A stretch of 64,000 nucleotides of DNA from NCBI RefSeq assembly GCF_014203355.1, contig NZ_JACHIR010000001.1:5830038-5894037 (forward strand), in the 5' to 3' direction. Source of the DNA: Kutzneria kofuensis. GTDB taxonomy: Bacteria; Actinomycetota; Actinomycetes; Mycobacteriales; Pseudonocardiaceae. Both the position numbers and the translations under genes were made by a program. Of this stretch, positions 22,401 to 30,539 are shown in pieces. Every line of letters starts with the position of its first letter. Position 1 is the stretch's first letter. A model generated the notes under the pieces. That model did no database searches. It had not been told where the DNA came from and saw only the letters and a program-made list of their open reading frames with translations.

Positions 22401-24132
22401 CACGCTGAACACGTTGATCGCCGACGACCTGCCGGCCCCGGACGGAGCCGGTGTGGCGCAGGGGAGCGGCGGCCCGCGCAAGACGCTGCCCGAGCTGCTG
22501 TCCGAATTGGACAACATGATCGGGCTGGCGCCGGTGAAGCAGCGGGTGCGGGCGATGGTCGCCGAGATGGACATCGACAGCAAGCGGCGCGCCGCCGGCA
22601 TGAAAACCGCGGAACGCAGCCGGCACCTGGTGTTCACGGGCAATCCCGGCACCGCGAAGACCACCGTGGCCAGGCTGATCGCGCAGATCTACCGCGAGCT
22701 CGGCGTCGTCACGTCCGGGCACGTCGTCGAGGCGCAGCGGTCCGACCTCGTCGCCGAATACCTCGGTCAGACCGCGCCGAAGACCCGTGCCGTCTGCGAG
22801 AGCGCCATCGGCGGCATCCTGTTCATCGACGAGGCGTACACGCTCGCCGGCAACGGCGACGGGGACTACGCGTCGGAGGCGGTCGCGGAACTCCTTGTGC
22901 AGATGGAGAACCACCGTGACGACCTGGTGGTGATCGCCGCCGGCTACCCCAAGGAGATGGACGAGTTCATGGAGGCCAACCCCGGCCTCCGGTCCAGGTT
23001 CGCCAACCGGGTGGAGTTCCCCGACTACAGCAACGACGAGCTGGCCGCCATCTTCCAGGTGATGGCGCGCGGCCAGGGGTACGTGCTCGCCGACGACCTC
23101 GTTTCCGCGCTGCCGCAACGCATCACGCGCATCCCGCGCGGCCGCGGCTTCGCCAACGGCCGGTCGGCGCGTCAGCTGCTGGAGGCTACGATCACCAAGC
23201 AGTCCGGGCGGCTGGCCGGCATGGCCGACTTCGACGCCTCCGCGCTGAACACGTTGGTGGCCAACGATTTGCCGGCACCCGAGGACAGCGGCGTGCAGCA
23301 GGGCGACGGCGGCCGGCGGCGCAGCCTCGCCGAGCTGATGGCCGAGCTGGACGGCATGATCGGCCTGGCGCCGGTGAAGGAGCAGGTGCGCACGCTCGTC
23401 GCCGAGACGAGGGTGGACGCCCGCCGCCGGTCCGCCGGGCTGAAGGTGGCCGCCCGCAGCCGGCACCTGGTCTTCACCGGCAATCCCGGCACCGCCAAGA
23501 CAACGGTGGCCCGGCTGATCGCCCAGCTGTTCCGGGAACTCGGCGTCCTGTCGTCCGGGCATCTGGTCGAGACCAGCCGCCCCGACCTGATCGGCGAGTA
23601 CATCGGCAGCACCGCCCCGAAGACCCGGGCCGTCATCGAGAAGGCCATCGGCGGCGTGCTGTTCATCGACGAGGCGTACACCCTCGTCGGCGACGGTCCC
23701 TCCGACTACGGGCCCGAGGCGGTGGCGGAACTCCTCGTGCAGATGGAGAACCACCGCGACGACCTGCTGGTGATCGCCGCCGGCTACCCGGCCGAGATGG
23801 ACCGCTTCCTGGACGCCAACTCCGGCCTGCGGTCCCGGTTCGGCGCGACTGTCGACTTCCCCGACTACAGCAACGAGGAACTGGCCGGGATCTTCGAGGT
23901 GATGGCCCAGAGCCAGAACTACCTGCTCTCCGACGACCTCCGGGCCACCCTCCCGACGGCCATCGCCGGGATCGACCGTGGCGTCGGTTTCGCCAACGGA
24001 CGGTCGGCCCGGCAGTTGCTGGAGCGGACCATCGCCCGCCAGGCCGTGCGGCTGGCCGCCCCGGACGTCGACCTCGACGCCCTGCCGGACGAGGAACTCC
24101 AGACGCTGCACGCCGCCGACCTGCCGGCCTGA
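19489..24132 (+). CDS. Multi-module AAA+ ATPase with four tandem CbxX/CfxQ-type domains
   Basis: This 1547-residue protein begins with about 50 residues rich in Trp and a Pro/Gln-rich linker (about 60-165). Next comes an AAA-like domain (about 180-430) with a poor Walker A (GQQHSGQR near 214) and VLMIENADALL near 284. Four CbxX/SpoVK-like AAA+ modules then begin near residues 440, 718, 998 and 1278, a regular period of about 280. Each has Walker A GNPGTAKTT (near 490, 770, 1050, 1330) and Walker B FIDEAY (near 552, 832, 1112, 1392). All carry GTAK instead of GTGK. Single CbxX units act as ring-forming remodellers (Rubisco activase CbbX, EccA); here most of a ring is covalently joined. It is divergent from argA, and the client is unknown. 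Confidence 0.88.
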   Translation: MTGAGWDAFAEAERAASMGRTTVLTTADGAWWLLNPGQPWLWWRGVGQWRPMAPPPDPGFRATARPAQLPGGQAPQQPAPQPMPQQPVPQPGSLYPEPPVSQPFPQQPPMSQPFPAQQQYAPQFPAQQAFPAQQPFPQPAQQPFPQQAPPPLPQQGPPPLPQQPETRAFVEPLYGGGHFVRTGEPVAAFFDKAKRVILWADGIRHAENTAGQANPVILLIGQQHSGQRRLMRSFAPFMRATEAITESEPVIKTAASLILSAKEQEKSLEAVVRAAIASAFEKTPVLMIENADALLADAGDRGSIVDIVVEVAHDQEECGVLVLAGTPAFLKQLTDAAPAVAQRALIYHLPDFEQRPAAEALLDVLAAERQASMTPEARAGMADLITGGRTHRTTGGARRVEAVIETACQSAIMRSGMARIDGQDLAELRRAAGNSDRKSAAELLAELNAMVGLDSVKRQVNNLVSELQVDERRRAAGLPIPQRSRHLVFTGNPGTAKTTMARVIAELYRELGVLSGGQLVECMRADLVGEYVGETSGKTRKLIEQAYGGVLFIDEAYNLVQGGDEDYGPEAVAELLAQMENHRDDLIVIVAGYPREMSTFLDSNPGLRSRFQTRIEFPDYSNEELARIFQLMAESQGYELAPDLLAALPVRMSRISRGKGFANGRSARQLLEATISRQSARLAADPSSDVASLNRLLAADVPAPGDIGVRMGDGGAQRSLPDLLSELDNMIGLEPVKQRVRAMVAEMDVDKQRRAQGLPVSPRSRHLVFTGNPGTAKTTVARLIGEIYRELGVVTSGHVIEAQRSDLVGEFTGQTAPKTRAVCEDALGGILFIDEAYTLVSGQAGDFGSEAVAELLVQMENHRADMVVIVAGYPKLMDDFMEANPGLRSRFANRVEFPDYSNEELAKIFLAMAHGQGYTTSDDLVAALPDRIRLIPRGRGFANGRSARQLLEATLTQQSARLAGAGQADAATLNTLIADDLPAPDGAGVAQGSGGPRKTLPELLSELDNMIGLAPVKQRVRAMVAEMDIDSKRRAAGMKTAERSRHLVFTGNPGTAKTTVARLIAQIYRELGVVTSGHVVEAQRSDLVAEYLGQTAPKTRAVCESAIGGILFIDEAYTLAGNGDGDYASEAVAELLVQMENHRDDLVVIAAGYPKEMDEFMEANPGLRSRFANRVEFPDYSNDELAAIFQVMARGQGYVLADDLVSALPQRITRIPRGRGFANGRSARQLLEATITKQSGRLAGMADFDASALNTLVANDLPAPEDSGVQQGDGGRRRSLAELMAELDGMIGLAPVKEQVRTLVAETRVDARRRSAGLKVAARSRHLVFTGNPGTAKTTVARLIAQLFRELGVLSSGHLVETSRPDLIGEYIGSTAPKTRAVIEKAIGGVLFIDEAYTLVGDGPSDYGPEAVAELLVQMENHRDDLLVIAAGYPAEMDRFLDANSGLRSRFGATVDFPDYSNEELAGIFEVMAQSQNYLLSDDLRATLPTAIAGIDRGVGFANGRSARQLLERTIARQAVRLAAPDVDLDALPDEELQTLHAADLPA
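21643..24090 (+). repeat. Tandem 840-base coding repeats (AAA+ modules 2-4)
   Basis: Within the multi-AAA gene, equivalent points of modules 2, 3 and 4 fall near 21,643, 22,483 and 23,323, exactly or nearly 840 bases apart. The DNA around 21,661-21,715 and 22,501-22,555 is almost identical (TCCGAATTGGACAACATGAT in both), so modules 2 and 3 come from a recent duplication or are kept alike by gene conversion. Confidence 0.8.
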
Positions 24133-24344
24133 GTCGGTCTTGACCGGCCCGGGATTCTGGACCCGCAAGGGCGTCACTGCGGCGAAGGCAGGCGCGGTCG
24201 GCGGCGTCCGACGGCGTGTCGCGGCACCATTCGGCCGAACAGTTCACGACGATCGGCGGAAGATGCTCTTTATGTCCGATTGTGGGCCGTCTGTTGGAAA
24301 GGTGTGCTTCGTTGGCGTTGTCCCCCAGGAAGGGATTCCCCCCA

Positions 24345-27300
24345 GTGACCGCACATCTCAGACGCCGGGCTGGTGCCATCGCACTGGCCGGCGTGCTCGG
24401 TGCGAGCGCCTTCGCGTTGGCCACCCCTGCTGCCAGCGCCGAGGATGCGCCCCCGAGTTCCGCCAAGCAGCTCGACAAGCAGGACCGCGAGTTGGTCGCC
24501 CAGGCCGAGCGGGCCGGCAAGCCGACCGTGACGCTGGTCGTCGCGGCCGAGCGCGGCCGCACCGACCAGGCGGTCCAGCAGCTGCGTGACCTCGGCGGCA
24601 AGGTCGACACGGCCGCCAAGGACGTGGACTACATCAAGGTCGAGGTGCCGCGCGACAAGGCCGAGAAGGCCGCGCAGCTGGGCGCCGTGAAGTCCGTGGA
24701 CGTCGACGGCCTGATCAAGCAGGACGACCCGCGGCCGGAGGGCACCAGCGCGCCGCTGCCGCAGAAGCCGCCGGGCAAGGACACGCCGCGCGTCAACCCG
24801 TACCTGCCGACCGGCGACACCGGGGCCGCGCAGTTCGCGCAGGCCGTGCCGCAGTGGGACGGCCGCGGCGCCACCGTCGCGATCCTCGACTCCGGCATCG
24901 ACCTGGACACGCCGGCGCTGGCCAAGACCACCACCGGCGAGCGCAAGATCGTCGACTGGTACGACGCGAACGACCCGGTGGAGTCCGGCGACGGAACCTG
25001 GGTCGCGATGTCGAAGACCCGCTACACCGGCAAGTTCAGCGCGGGCGGCCGCAACTGGACGGCCCCGGCGACCGGCGGCCCGTACACCATCGGCACGCTC
25101 GCCGAGACCGCGGGCGACCTGCGCAGCGGCGAGCTGGGCGGTGACCTCAACCGCGACGGCGACAAGACCGACTCCTTCGGCATCCTGCAGGACGTCACCA
25201 CGAAGGAGGTCCGCGTCGACACCGACGGGGACGGCGACTTCACCAACAACGCCCCGATGATCGACTACCGGTACAAGCAGGACGTCGGCCACCTCGGCAC
25301 GGTGGCGTTCGTCGTGCAGACCGACAAGTCGAACTACACCGGCGGCGGCACCGCGTTCGTCGACATCGGCATCGCCGGCGCGGCCCACGGCACCCACGTC
25401 TCCGGCATCGTCGCCGGCAACTCGCTGTTCGGCGGCAAGATGGCCGGCGCGGCGCCGGGCGCGAAGCTGATGGCGGTCAAGGTGTGCCTGACCTCGTCCT
25501 CGTGCACCGCCAGCGGCCTGATCGACGGCCTGCTGTACGCGGCGCGCAACGGCGCCGAGGCGATCAACATCTCGATCGGCGGCCTGCCGGCGCTCAACGA
25601 CGGCAACAACGCGCGCGCCGACCTGTACAACCGGACCATCGCCGAGTTCAACGTGCAGCTGTTCATCTCCGCCGGCAACAGCGGCGCGGGCGCGAACACC
25701 GTCGGCGACCCGTCCGTGGCCACCGACGCGATCAGCGTCGGCTCGTACATCACCGACGCCACCTGGCTGTCCAACTACGGCTCGGTGACGGCCGCCAAGC
25801 AGGGCCTGCACCCGTTCTCCTCCCGCGGCCCGCGTGAGGACGGCGGCTTCAAGCCCGACATCGTCGCCCCCGGCTCGGCGATCTCCACGATCCCGCCGTG
25901 GCAGCCGGGCGGCCCGGTCGCCGGCACCTACGCGCTGCCCGCCGGGTACGCCATGTTCAACGGCACCTCGATGGCCGCCCCGCAGGCGACCGGCGCGGCG
26001 GCGCTGCTGATCAGCGCGTACAAGGCGACGCATCACGGGCAGCGGCCGCCGGTGGCCTCGCTGCGTGAGGCGATCAAGTCCACCGCGAAGTTCGTGCCCG
26101 GCGTCGGCGCGTACGAGCAGGGCGCCGGCCTGATCGACGTCCCGGCGGCGTTCCACCGCTTGCAGGACAACGTGTCGCCGGCCGCGGTGACCGCCAGCGT
26201 GCCGGTGAACACCGTCCTCAGTGGACAGTTGAAGCCCGCGCCGGGTCAGGGCGTCGGCATCTACGACCGTGAGGGCGTCACCCCCGGCAAGGCCTACACC
26301 CGCACGTACACGCTGACCCGGACCAGCGGCCCCAACCGCAACACCCGGTACGACGTGCAGTGGACCGGCAACGACGGCACGTTCAGGTCGGCCGGATCCG
26401 TGGTGCTGCCGCTGAACAAGCCGGTGTCGTTCGAGGTCAAGATCAACCCGCGCGGCGCCGGCGTGCACTCCGCGCTGCTCAAGGTCTCCGGCACGAACCT
26501 GCTCACCATGAACACCGTCGTCGCCGTGCCGGACTTCACCGCGGCCAACGGCTACACGACGACCACCAAGGGCAAGATCAGTCGGAACGAGAACACCAGC
26601 GTGTTCGTCCGGGTGCCGGCCGGCGCTACCGCGCTCAAGGTCGACATGGCCGCGAGCACCGGGCAGATCCGGTTCCTGCGCGTCGACCCGACCGGTCTTC
26701 CGCTGGACTCCAACACCTCCACCAACTGCTACCTGCCCGACGCGGGCGCGGGCTGCGCCGGCGGCACGCCGACCAGCCGCACCGTCGTCAACCCGATGCC
26801 GGGCGTGTGGGAGATCGACGTCGAGTCGCGGCGCACCTCCGACGAGCTGAGCACGCCGTTCACGCTGACCACCGCGCTGATCGGCACCAAGATCAGCCCC
26901 GATCCGGACACGATCGCGTCGGCCACCCTCGGCAGCCCGGTCGCGCGGCAGTACGGCGTGTCCAACCAGCTGGCCGCGATCAACGGCAAGCTGGTCGGCG
27001 GGACGCTGGGCAGCAAGGCCACCTCGCGGCCGACCATCGGCCACGGCCAGGTGCAGAAGGTCGACGTGACCGTGCCGGCGGGCATGACGACGTTCACCGC
27101 CAAGATCGGCAACCCGTCCGACGGCGCCGCCGACCTGGACATGATCGTCTACGACTGCACCAGCGGCAGCTGCGTGCAGGCCGGCACCAGCGGCAGCTCG
27201 ACCGCCGAGGAGCAGGTCACGATCAACAATCCGGCCGCCGGGCACTGGCAGGTCGAGATCGACGGTTACGACGTGCCGGCCGGCACGACCGCGTACGACT

Positions 27301-27515
27301 ACAGCGACATCTACATCTCGCCGTCGCTGGGCAACGTGACCGTCAACGACAACAGCGCCAACCGGCCGTCCGGCAGCACGTGGACCGTTGCCGGCACCGT
27401 CACCGCGAATGCGCAGCCCGGCGCCGGGCGGGTGCTCGTCGGCGAGCTGCACCTCGTGCTGGAGGACGGCTCCGTCGTAGGTCGCGCGTCGGTTGTCGTG
27501 CAGTCGGTGAGCTGA
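24345..27515 (+). CDS. Secreted subtilisin-like serine peptidase (S8 family)
   Basis: This 1056-residue exoprotease has a signal peptide (about 1-34, ending ASAED) and an N-terminal inhibitor-like region (about 40-130). The S8 domain carries the triad Asp near 182 (VAILDSGID), His near 347 (AAHGTHVSG) and Ser near 541 (FNGTSMAAP); the oxyanion Asn is in FISAGNSG. The Asp-His gap is about 165 residues and includes two calcium-loop-like stretches (DLNRDGDKTD and DTDGDGDFTN). About 480 residues of beta-rich C-terminal domains follow, the last like a pre-peptidase C-terminal domain. The GTG at 24345 has AGGAAGGG upstream. Protein feeding is the likely role. Confidence 0.9.
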   Translation: MTAHLRRRAGAIALAGVLGASAFALATPAASAEDAPPSSAKQLDKQDRELVAQAERAGKPTVTLVVAAERGRTDQAVQQLRDLGGKVDTAAKDVDYIKVEVPRDKAEKAAQLGAVKSVDVDGLIKQDDPRPEGTSAPLPQKPPGKDTPRVNPYLPTGDTGAAQFAQAVPQWDGRGATVAILDSGIDLDTPALAKTTTGERKIVDWYDANDPVESGDGTWVAMSKTRYTGKFSAGGRNWTAPATGGPYTIGTLAETAGDLRSGELGGDLNRDGDKTDSFGILQDVTTKEVRVDTDGDGDFTNNAPMIDYRYKQDVGHLGTVAFVVQTDKSNYTGGGTAFVDIGIAGAAHGTHVSGIVAGNSLFGGKMAGAAPGAKLMAVKVCLTSSSCTASGLIDGLLYAARNGAEAINISIGGLPALNDGNNARADLYNRTIAEFNVQLFISAGNSGAGANTVGDPSVATDAISVGSYITDATWLSNYGSVTAAKQGLHPFSSRGPREDGGFKPDIVAPGSAISTIPPWQPGGPVAGTYALPAGYAMFNGTSMAAPQATGAAALLISAYKATHHGQRPPVASLREAIKSTAKFVPGVGAYEQGAGLIDVPAAFHRLQDNVSPAAVTASVPVNTVLSGQLKPAPGQGVGIYDREGVTPGKAYTRTYTLTRTSGPNRNTRYDVQWTGNDGTFRSAGSVVLPLNKPVSFEVKINPRGAGVHSALLKVSGTNLLTMNTVVAVPDFTAANGYTTTTKGKISRNENTSVFVRVPAGATALKVDMAASTGQIRFLRVDPTGLPLDSNTSTNCYLPDAGAGCAGGTPTSRTVVNPMPGVWEIDVESRRTSDELSTPFTLTTALIGTKISPDPDTIASATLGSPVARQYGVSNQLAAINGKLVGGTLGSKATSRPTIGHGQVQKVDVTVPAGMTTFTAKIGNPSDGAADLDMIVYDCTSGSCVQAGTSGSSTAEEQVTINNPAAGHWQVEIDGYDVPAGTTAYDYSDIYISPSLGNVTVNDNSANRPSGSTWTVAGTVTANAQPGAGRVLVGELHLVLEDGSVVGRASVVVQSVS

Positions 27516-27531
27516 CCGGCATGCTGTCCGG

Positions 27532-28662
27532 GTGAGACGAATCACCGATAGGCAGAGGCGGGCCCTTCTCGGGGCCCGCCATCTGCTGTTTCGGCGTGGC
27601 GACACCGTCGAAGAGGTCGCCGACGCCGTGCTCGCCCTGCACGCCACCGACGCCGCCACGGTGTTCCTGTCGATCTTCGCCCGGCTGCGGGAGCCTTCCG
27701 TCGAGGCTGTCGAGAAGGCTTTGTACGGCGAGGTGACGCTGCACCGGATGCTCGCCATGCGACGGACGCTCTTTGCCGTCCCCGGCGACCTTGCCCCGGT
27801 TGTTTGGTCTTCGACCGGCCGCGCCATCGCCGCCCGTGAGCGGGCCGGTTTCGTCAAGTTCCTCGCCGAGGCCGGCTACTCGGAGTCGTGGCTGGCCGGT
27901 GTCGAGAAGTCGACAATTTCCGCCCTTGCTGCCCGCGGCGAGGCCGTGCTCTCCGACCTCGGCTCTGACGTCCCCGAGCTGCGGGAGCAGGTCACCGTCG
28001 CCGCCGGAAAGCCCTACGAGGCAACGCAGAGCATCGGCACCCGGCTGATCCGGGTGCTCGCCGCCGAGGGCCTGATCCGCCGCTCCCGTCCTCGCGGCGG
28101 GTGGACCAGCAGCCAGTTCCGCTGGGCCCCTTCCGTCCCCTTCGACGACGTCCCCGACGCCAAGGCCGCTCTCGTCCGCCGTTGGCTCGACCGCTACGGT
28201 CCCGCCACCGTCGCCGACATCAAGTGGTGGACCGGCTGGACCGTCACCGACGTTCGGAAGGCCCTCGCCGACACCGAGACCGTGTCCTTGGACGACGGCT
28301 CCACCGCGCATGTCCTCCCCGATCTCGACGTCCCCGACGTCGGCCCGTGGGCCGCCTTGCTCCCCGCCCTCGACCCCACGCCGATGGGCTGGCAGGAGCG
28401 GTCCTGGTACCTGCCCGCCGACCGCTCCGAGCTCTTCGACCGCTCCGGCAACATCGGCCCCACCGTCTGGTGGGACGGCCGCGTCGTCGGCGTCTGGGCC
28501 CAGCGCCCCGACCGTTCTCTTGCCTGGGAGCCGCTGGCCGAACTGCCCCGTGCCGCCGTGAAGGCCATCGCCGTCGAGATCGACCGCCTCACCGCCGCCC
28601 TCGGCGACGTCCGGGTCACCCCCCGCTTCCGCACCCCCCTCGAACGAAAGCTCTCGTCGTGA
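27532..28662 (+). CDS. YcaQ/AlkZ-like winged-helix protein with altered active-site motif
   Basis: This 376-residue protein is of the HTH_42 DNA glycosylase family. The N-terminus ITDRQRRALLGARHLL and the segment ADAVLALHATDAATVF (about 30-45) align with the family's catalytic strand. At the active site, where YcaQ has Q-x-D and AlkZ has Q-x-Q (or H-x-Q), it reads H-A-T. Further conserved parts are MLAMRRTLFAVP, GPATVADIKWWTGW and LLPALDPTPMGW. It may be a glycosylase variant or a DNA-binding protein that lost catalysis. The GTG at 27532 lies 17 bases after the subtilase stop; a hairpin (27,557-27,580) sits within its first codons. Confidence 0.8.
   Translation: MRRITDRQRRALLGARHLLFRRGDTVEEVADAVLALHATDAATVFLSIFARLREPSVEAVEKALYGEVTLHRMLAMRRTLFAVPGDLAPVVWSSTGRAIAARERAGFVKFLAEAGYSESWLAGVEKSTISALAARGEAVLSDLGSDVPELREQVTVAAGKPYEATQSIGTRLIRVLAAEGLIRRSRPRGGWTSSQFRWAPSVPFDDVPDAKAALVRRWLDRYGPATVADIKWWTGWTVTDVRKALADTETVSLDDGSTAHVLPDLDVPDVGPWAALLPALDPTPMGWQERSWYLPADRSELFDRSGNIGPTVWWDGRVVGVWAQRPDRSLAWEPLAELPRAAVKAIAVEIDRLTAALGDVRVTPRFRTPLERKLSS
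27557..27580 (+). terminator. Hairpin overlapping the start of the YcaQ-like gene
   Basis: GGCGGGCCC (27557-27565) pairs with GGGCCCGCC (27572-27580), a nine-base stem with a six-base loop, extended by an imperfect AGGCAGA/TCTGCT flank. It lies 42 bases after the subtilase stop, the usual place of a terminator, but inside codons 9-17 of the next gene. It may limit read-through. Confidence 0.4.
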
Positions 28663-28758
28663 CGAAGTGATCGACATCCGGCCTGAGCTAGGCTAGAGGT
28701 CGGTTCGTACGATTTACTTGCACGGAAGGCCGCGTAGCCGCCGCTAGGGAGGTGTCAG

Positions 28759-29955
28759 GTGCTCCGCAGCTTCCGAGTTGCCAACCATCGGTCGATCCGG
28801 GATGAGCAGGAGCTCCTCCTGCTGCCCGCGTACCAAGACAACGAACCGGCTGTGCCGGTCGCGGCTGTCTACGGCGCGAACGCCTCGGGCAAGTCCAACC
28901 TCGTCGACGCGCTGGCGTTCATGGCCATGGCCGTACGGCATTCTTTCGGTCGCTGGTCGCCCGATGGTGGTGTGCCCCGCCGGCCGTTCAAGCTCGACCC
29001 CGAAGCGGGTGCGGACCCGTCGGCCTTCGTCGTCGACGTGTTGCTCGACGGTGTGCCTCATACGTACGGCTTCCTGGTGGACGACTCGCGAGTGCTGTCC
29101 GAGTGGTTGTACAGCTATCCGGAGAAACGCAGGCGAGTGATGTTCGAGCGGGAGGGCGACAAGGTCAAGATCGGCAGCACCGTTCAACTGGCGGCAAACA
29201 AGCTCGAGGGACTCGTCGGGCTCATGAGGCCGAACGCGTTGTTCCTCGGTCTTGCGGTGCAGTCCAATGTCGTTCAACTGTATCCCGTGTACCGGTTCTT
29301 TGATGATGTGTTGGCGTTCCGTCCGTTCGGCTTCAGAAATGACACGCGTCGACTGGGTGATTTCCTAAATCTGTCGCCGCATAACCTGGAGCGGGTAACT
29401 GACCTTGTTCGGGTTGCTGATGTCGGTGTGCGCGGTATGCATGTGATCGAGCCTTCTGAGTTGGACGCCAACGATCGACTGCCTCGGATTGCTTTCACGC
29501 ATGCAGGATCGGAGGCGGTTCTTGATTTCATCGAGGAGTCGGAGGGGACGAGATCCTGGGTCGTGTTGCTGCCTGTGGTGTTGACGGCGCTCGACCGGGG
29601 GCAGACCTTGGTTCTTGACGAGCTCGACACGAGCCTGCATCCGAAGCTGACGGCTCAGCTGGTGCGGCTGTTCCAGGAGCCCGGAACCAATCCGAACCAC
29701 GCGCAGCTGATCTTCACCACCCACGACACCTCGCTGCTGGGCACGATGCTCGGCGACGAGGTGCTCAAGCGCGACCAGGTGTGGTTCGTGGAGAAGGACG
29801 GCGAGGGGGCCAGCAAGCTGTATCCGCTGACGGATTTCCATCCGCGTAAGGGGGAGAACACCGAGCGGCGGTACCTGGGCGGCAGTTACGGGGCGGTGCC
29901 GGTGCTGTCGGAGCGGGACTTCGCCGAGGCGGTTCGGACGCGAAATGCGTCGTGA
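28759..29955 (+). CDS. RloA/AbiLi-like AAA family ATPase
   Basis: This 398-residue ATPase is of the SMC/ABC-like AAA_15/AAA_21 class. The start FRVANHRSIRDEQEL, Walker A GANASGKSN (about 39-47), Walker B TLVLDELDTSLHP near 287 and the switch histidine LIFTTHDTSLLG near 315 are intact. In related RloA-RloB, AbiLi-AbiLii and OLD-family systems such an ATPase works with a TOPRIM-type partner in phage defence. The partner gene follows, overlapping by 11 bases. The GTG at 28759 has GGGAGG upstream. Bases 29,250-29,560 are visibly less GC-rich than the neighbours, which suggests transfer. Confidence 0.82.
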   Translation: MLRSFRVANHRSIRDEQELLLLPAYQDNEPAVPVAAVYGANASGKSNLVDALAFMAMAVRHSFGRWSPDGGVPRRPFKLDPEAGADPSAFVVDVLLDGVPHTYGFLVDDSRVLSEWLYSYPEKRRRVMFEREGDKVKIGSTVQLAANKLEGLVGLMRPNALFLGLAVQSNVVQLYPVYRFFDDVLAFRPFGFRNDTRRLGDFLNLSPHNLERVTDLVRVADVGVRGMHVIEPSELDANDRLPRIAFTHAGSEAVLDFIEESEGTRSWVVLLPVVLTALDRGQTLVLDELDTSLHPKLTAQLVRLFQEPGTNPNHAQLIFTTHDTSLLGTMLGDEVLKRDQVWFVEKDGEGASKLYPLTDFHPRKGENTERRYLGGSYGAVPVLSERDFAEAVRTRNAS

Positions 29956-30508
29956 GAACTCGTCCAGGCGGCGGGCTGCCTTCAGGGAACCGCGCAAGCA
30001 GGTTCTCATCGTATGTGGGGGAACGCGGACCGAGCCGGACTACTTCGACGGGTTGAAGCGGGCGCGGCGGAATCCGGCGGTTCAGGTCAAGGTGCTGGGC
30101 AAGGGAATCGACCCCGAACAGTTGGTTACGCACGCGCATAAGGTCGGCAGTGATTTCGACGAGGTGTGGTGCGTGGTGGACACCGACGAGTTCGACATCG
30201 CGAAGGCGGTGAAGCTGGCCGACAAGTTGAAGGTGCGGCTCGCGGTGTCCAATCCCTGCTTCGAGCTGTGGCTGTTGTTGCACTTCTGCGACCACCGCGG
30301 GGAGAGCGCGAGCTACCGGCAGCTGTTGCCGAAGTTGATCAAGCACGTGCCGGGGTACGACAAGTGCCGCCTCGACTTCGACCAGTTCGACCCGGGTGTG
30401 GCGGAGGCAGTGCGAAGGGCGGAGCGGCTCGATCCGAGTGGGCGGGATCACGGGCAGAACCCGTCCACCGGAGTGTGGAAACTGGTCCGACAGGTCCTCC
30501 CGGACTGA
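29945..30508 (+). CDS. RloB-like protein (TOPRIM-type partner)
   Basis: This 187-residue protein is of the RloB family (AbiLii-like). The opening basic stretch ([12 protein letters not shown]) is followed by [18 protein letters not shown] with the conserved Glu near 29. Next comes [10 protein letters not shown] near 76-85, which together with that Glu resembles the metal-binding acidic set of a TOPRIM nuclease. [14 protein letters not shown] near 100 is the RloB hallmark. It overlaps the ATPase gene by 11 bases, so the pair is made together. By analogy with AbiL and OLD systems it is probably the effector nuclease and the ATPase the sensor; this is inference. Confidence 0.82.
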   Translation: MRRENSSRRRAAFREPRKQVLIVCGGTRTEPDYFDGLKRARRNPAVQVKVLGKGIDPEQLVTHAHKVGSDFDEVWCVVDTDEFDIAKAVKLADKLKVRLAVSNPCFELWLLLHFCDHRGESASYRQLLPKLIKHVPGYDKCRLDFDQFDPGVAEAVRRAERLDPSGRDHGQNPSTGVWKLVRQVLPD

Positions 30509-30539
30509 AGGACGCCCCCGGGCGGATACCCTTGAGCAC

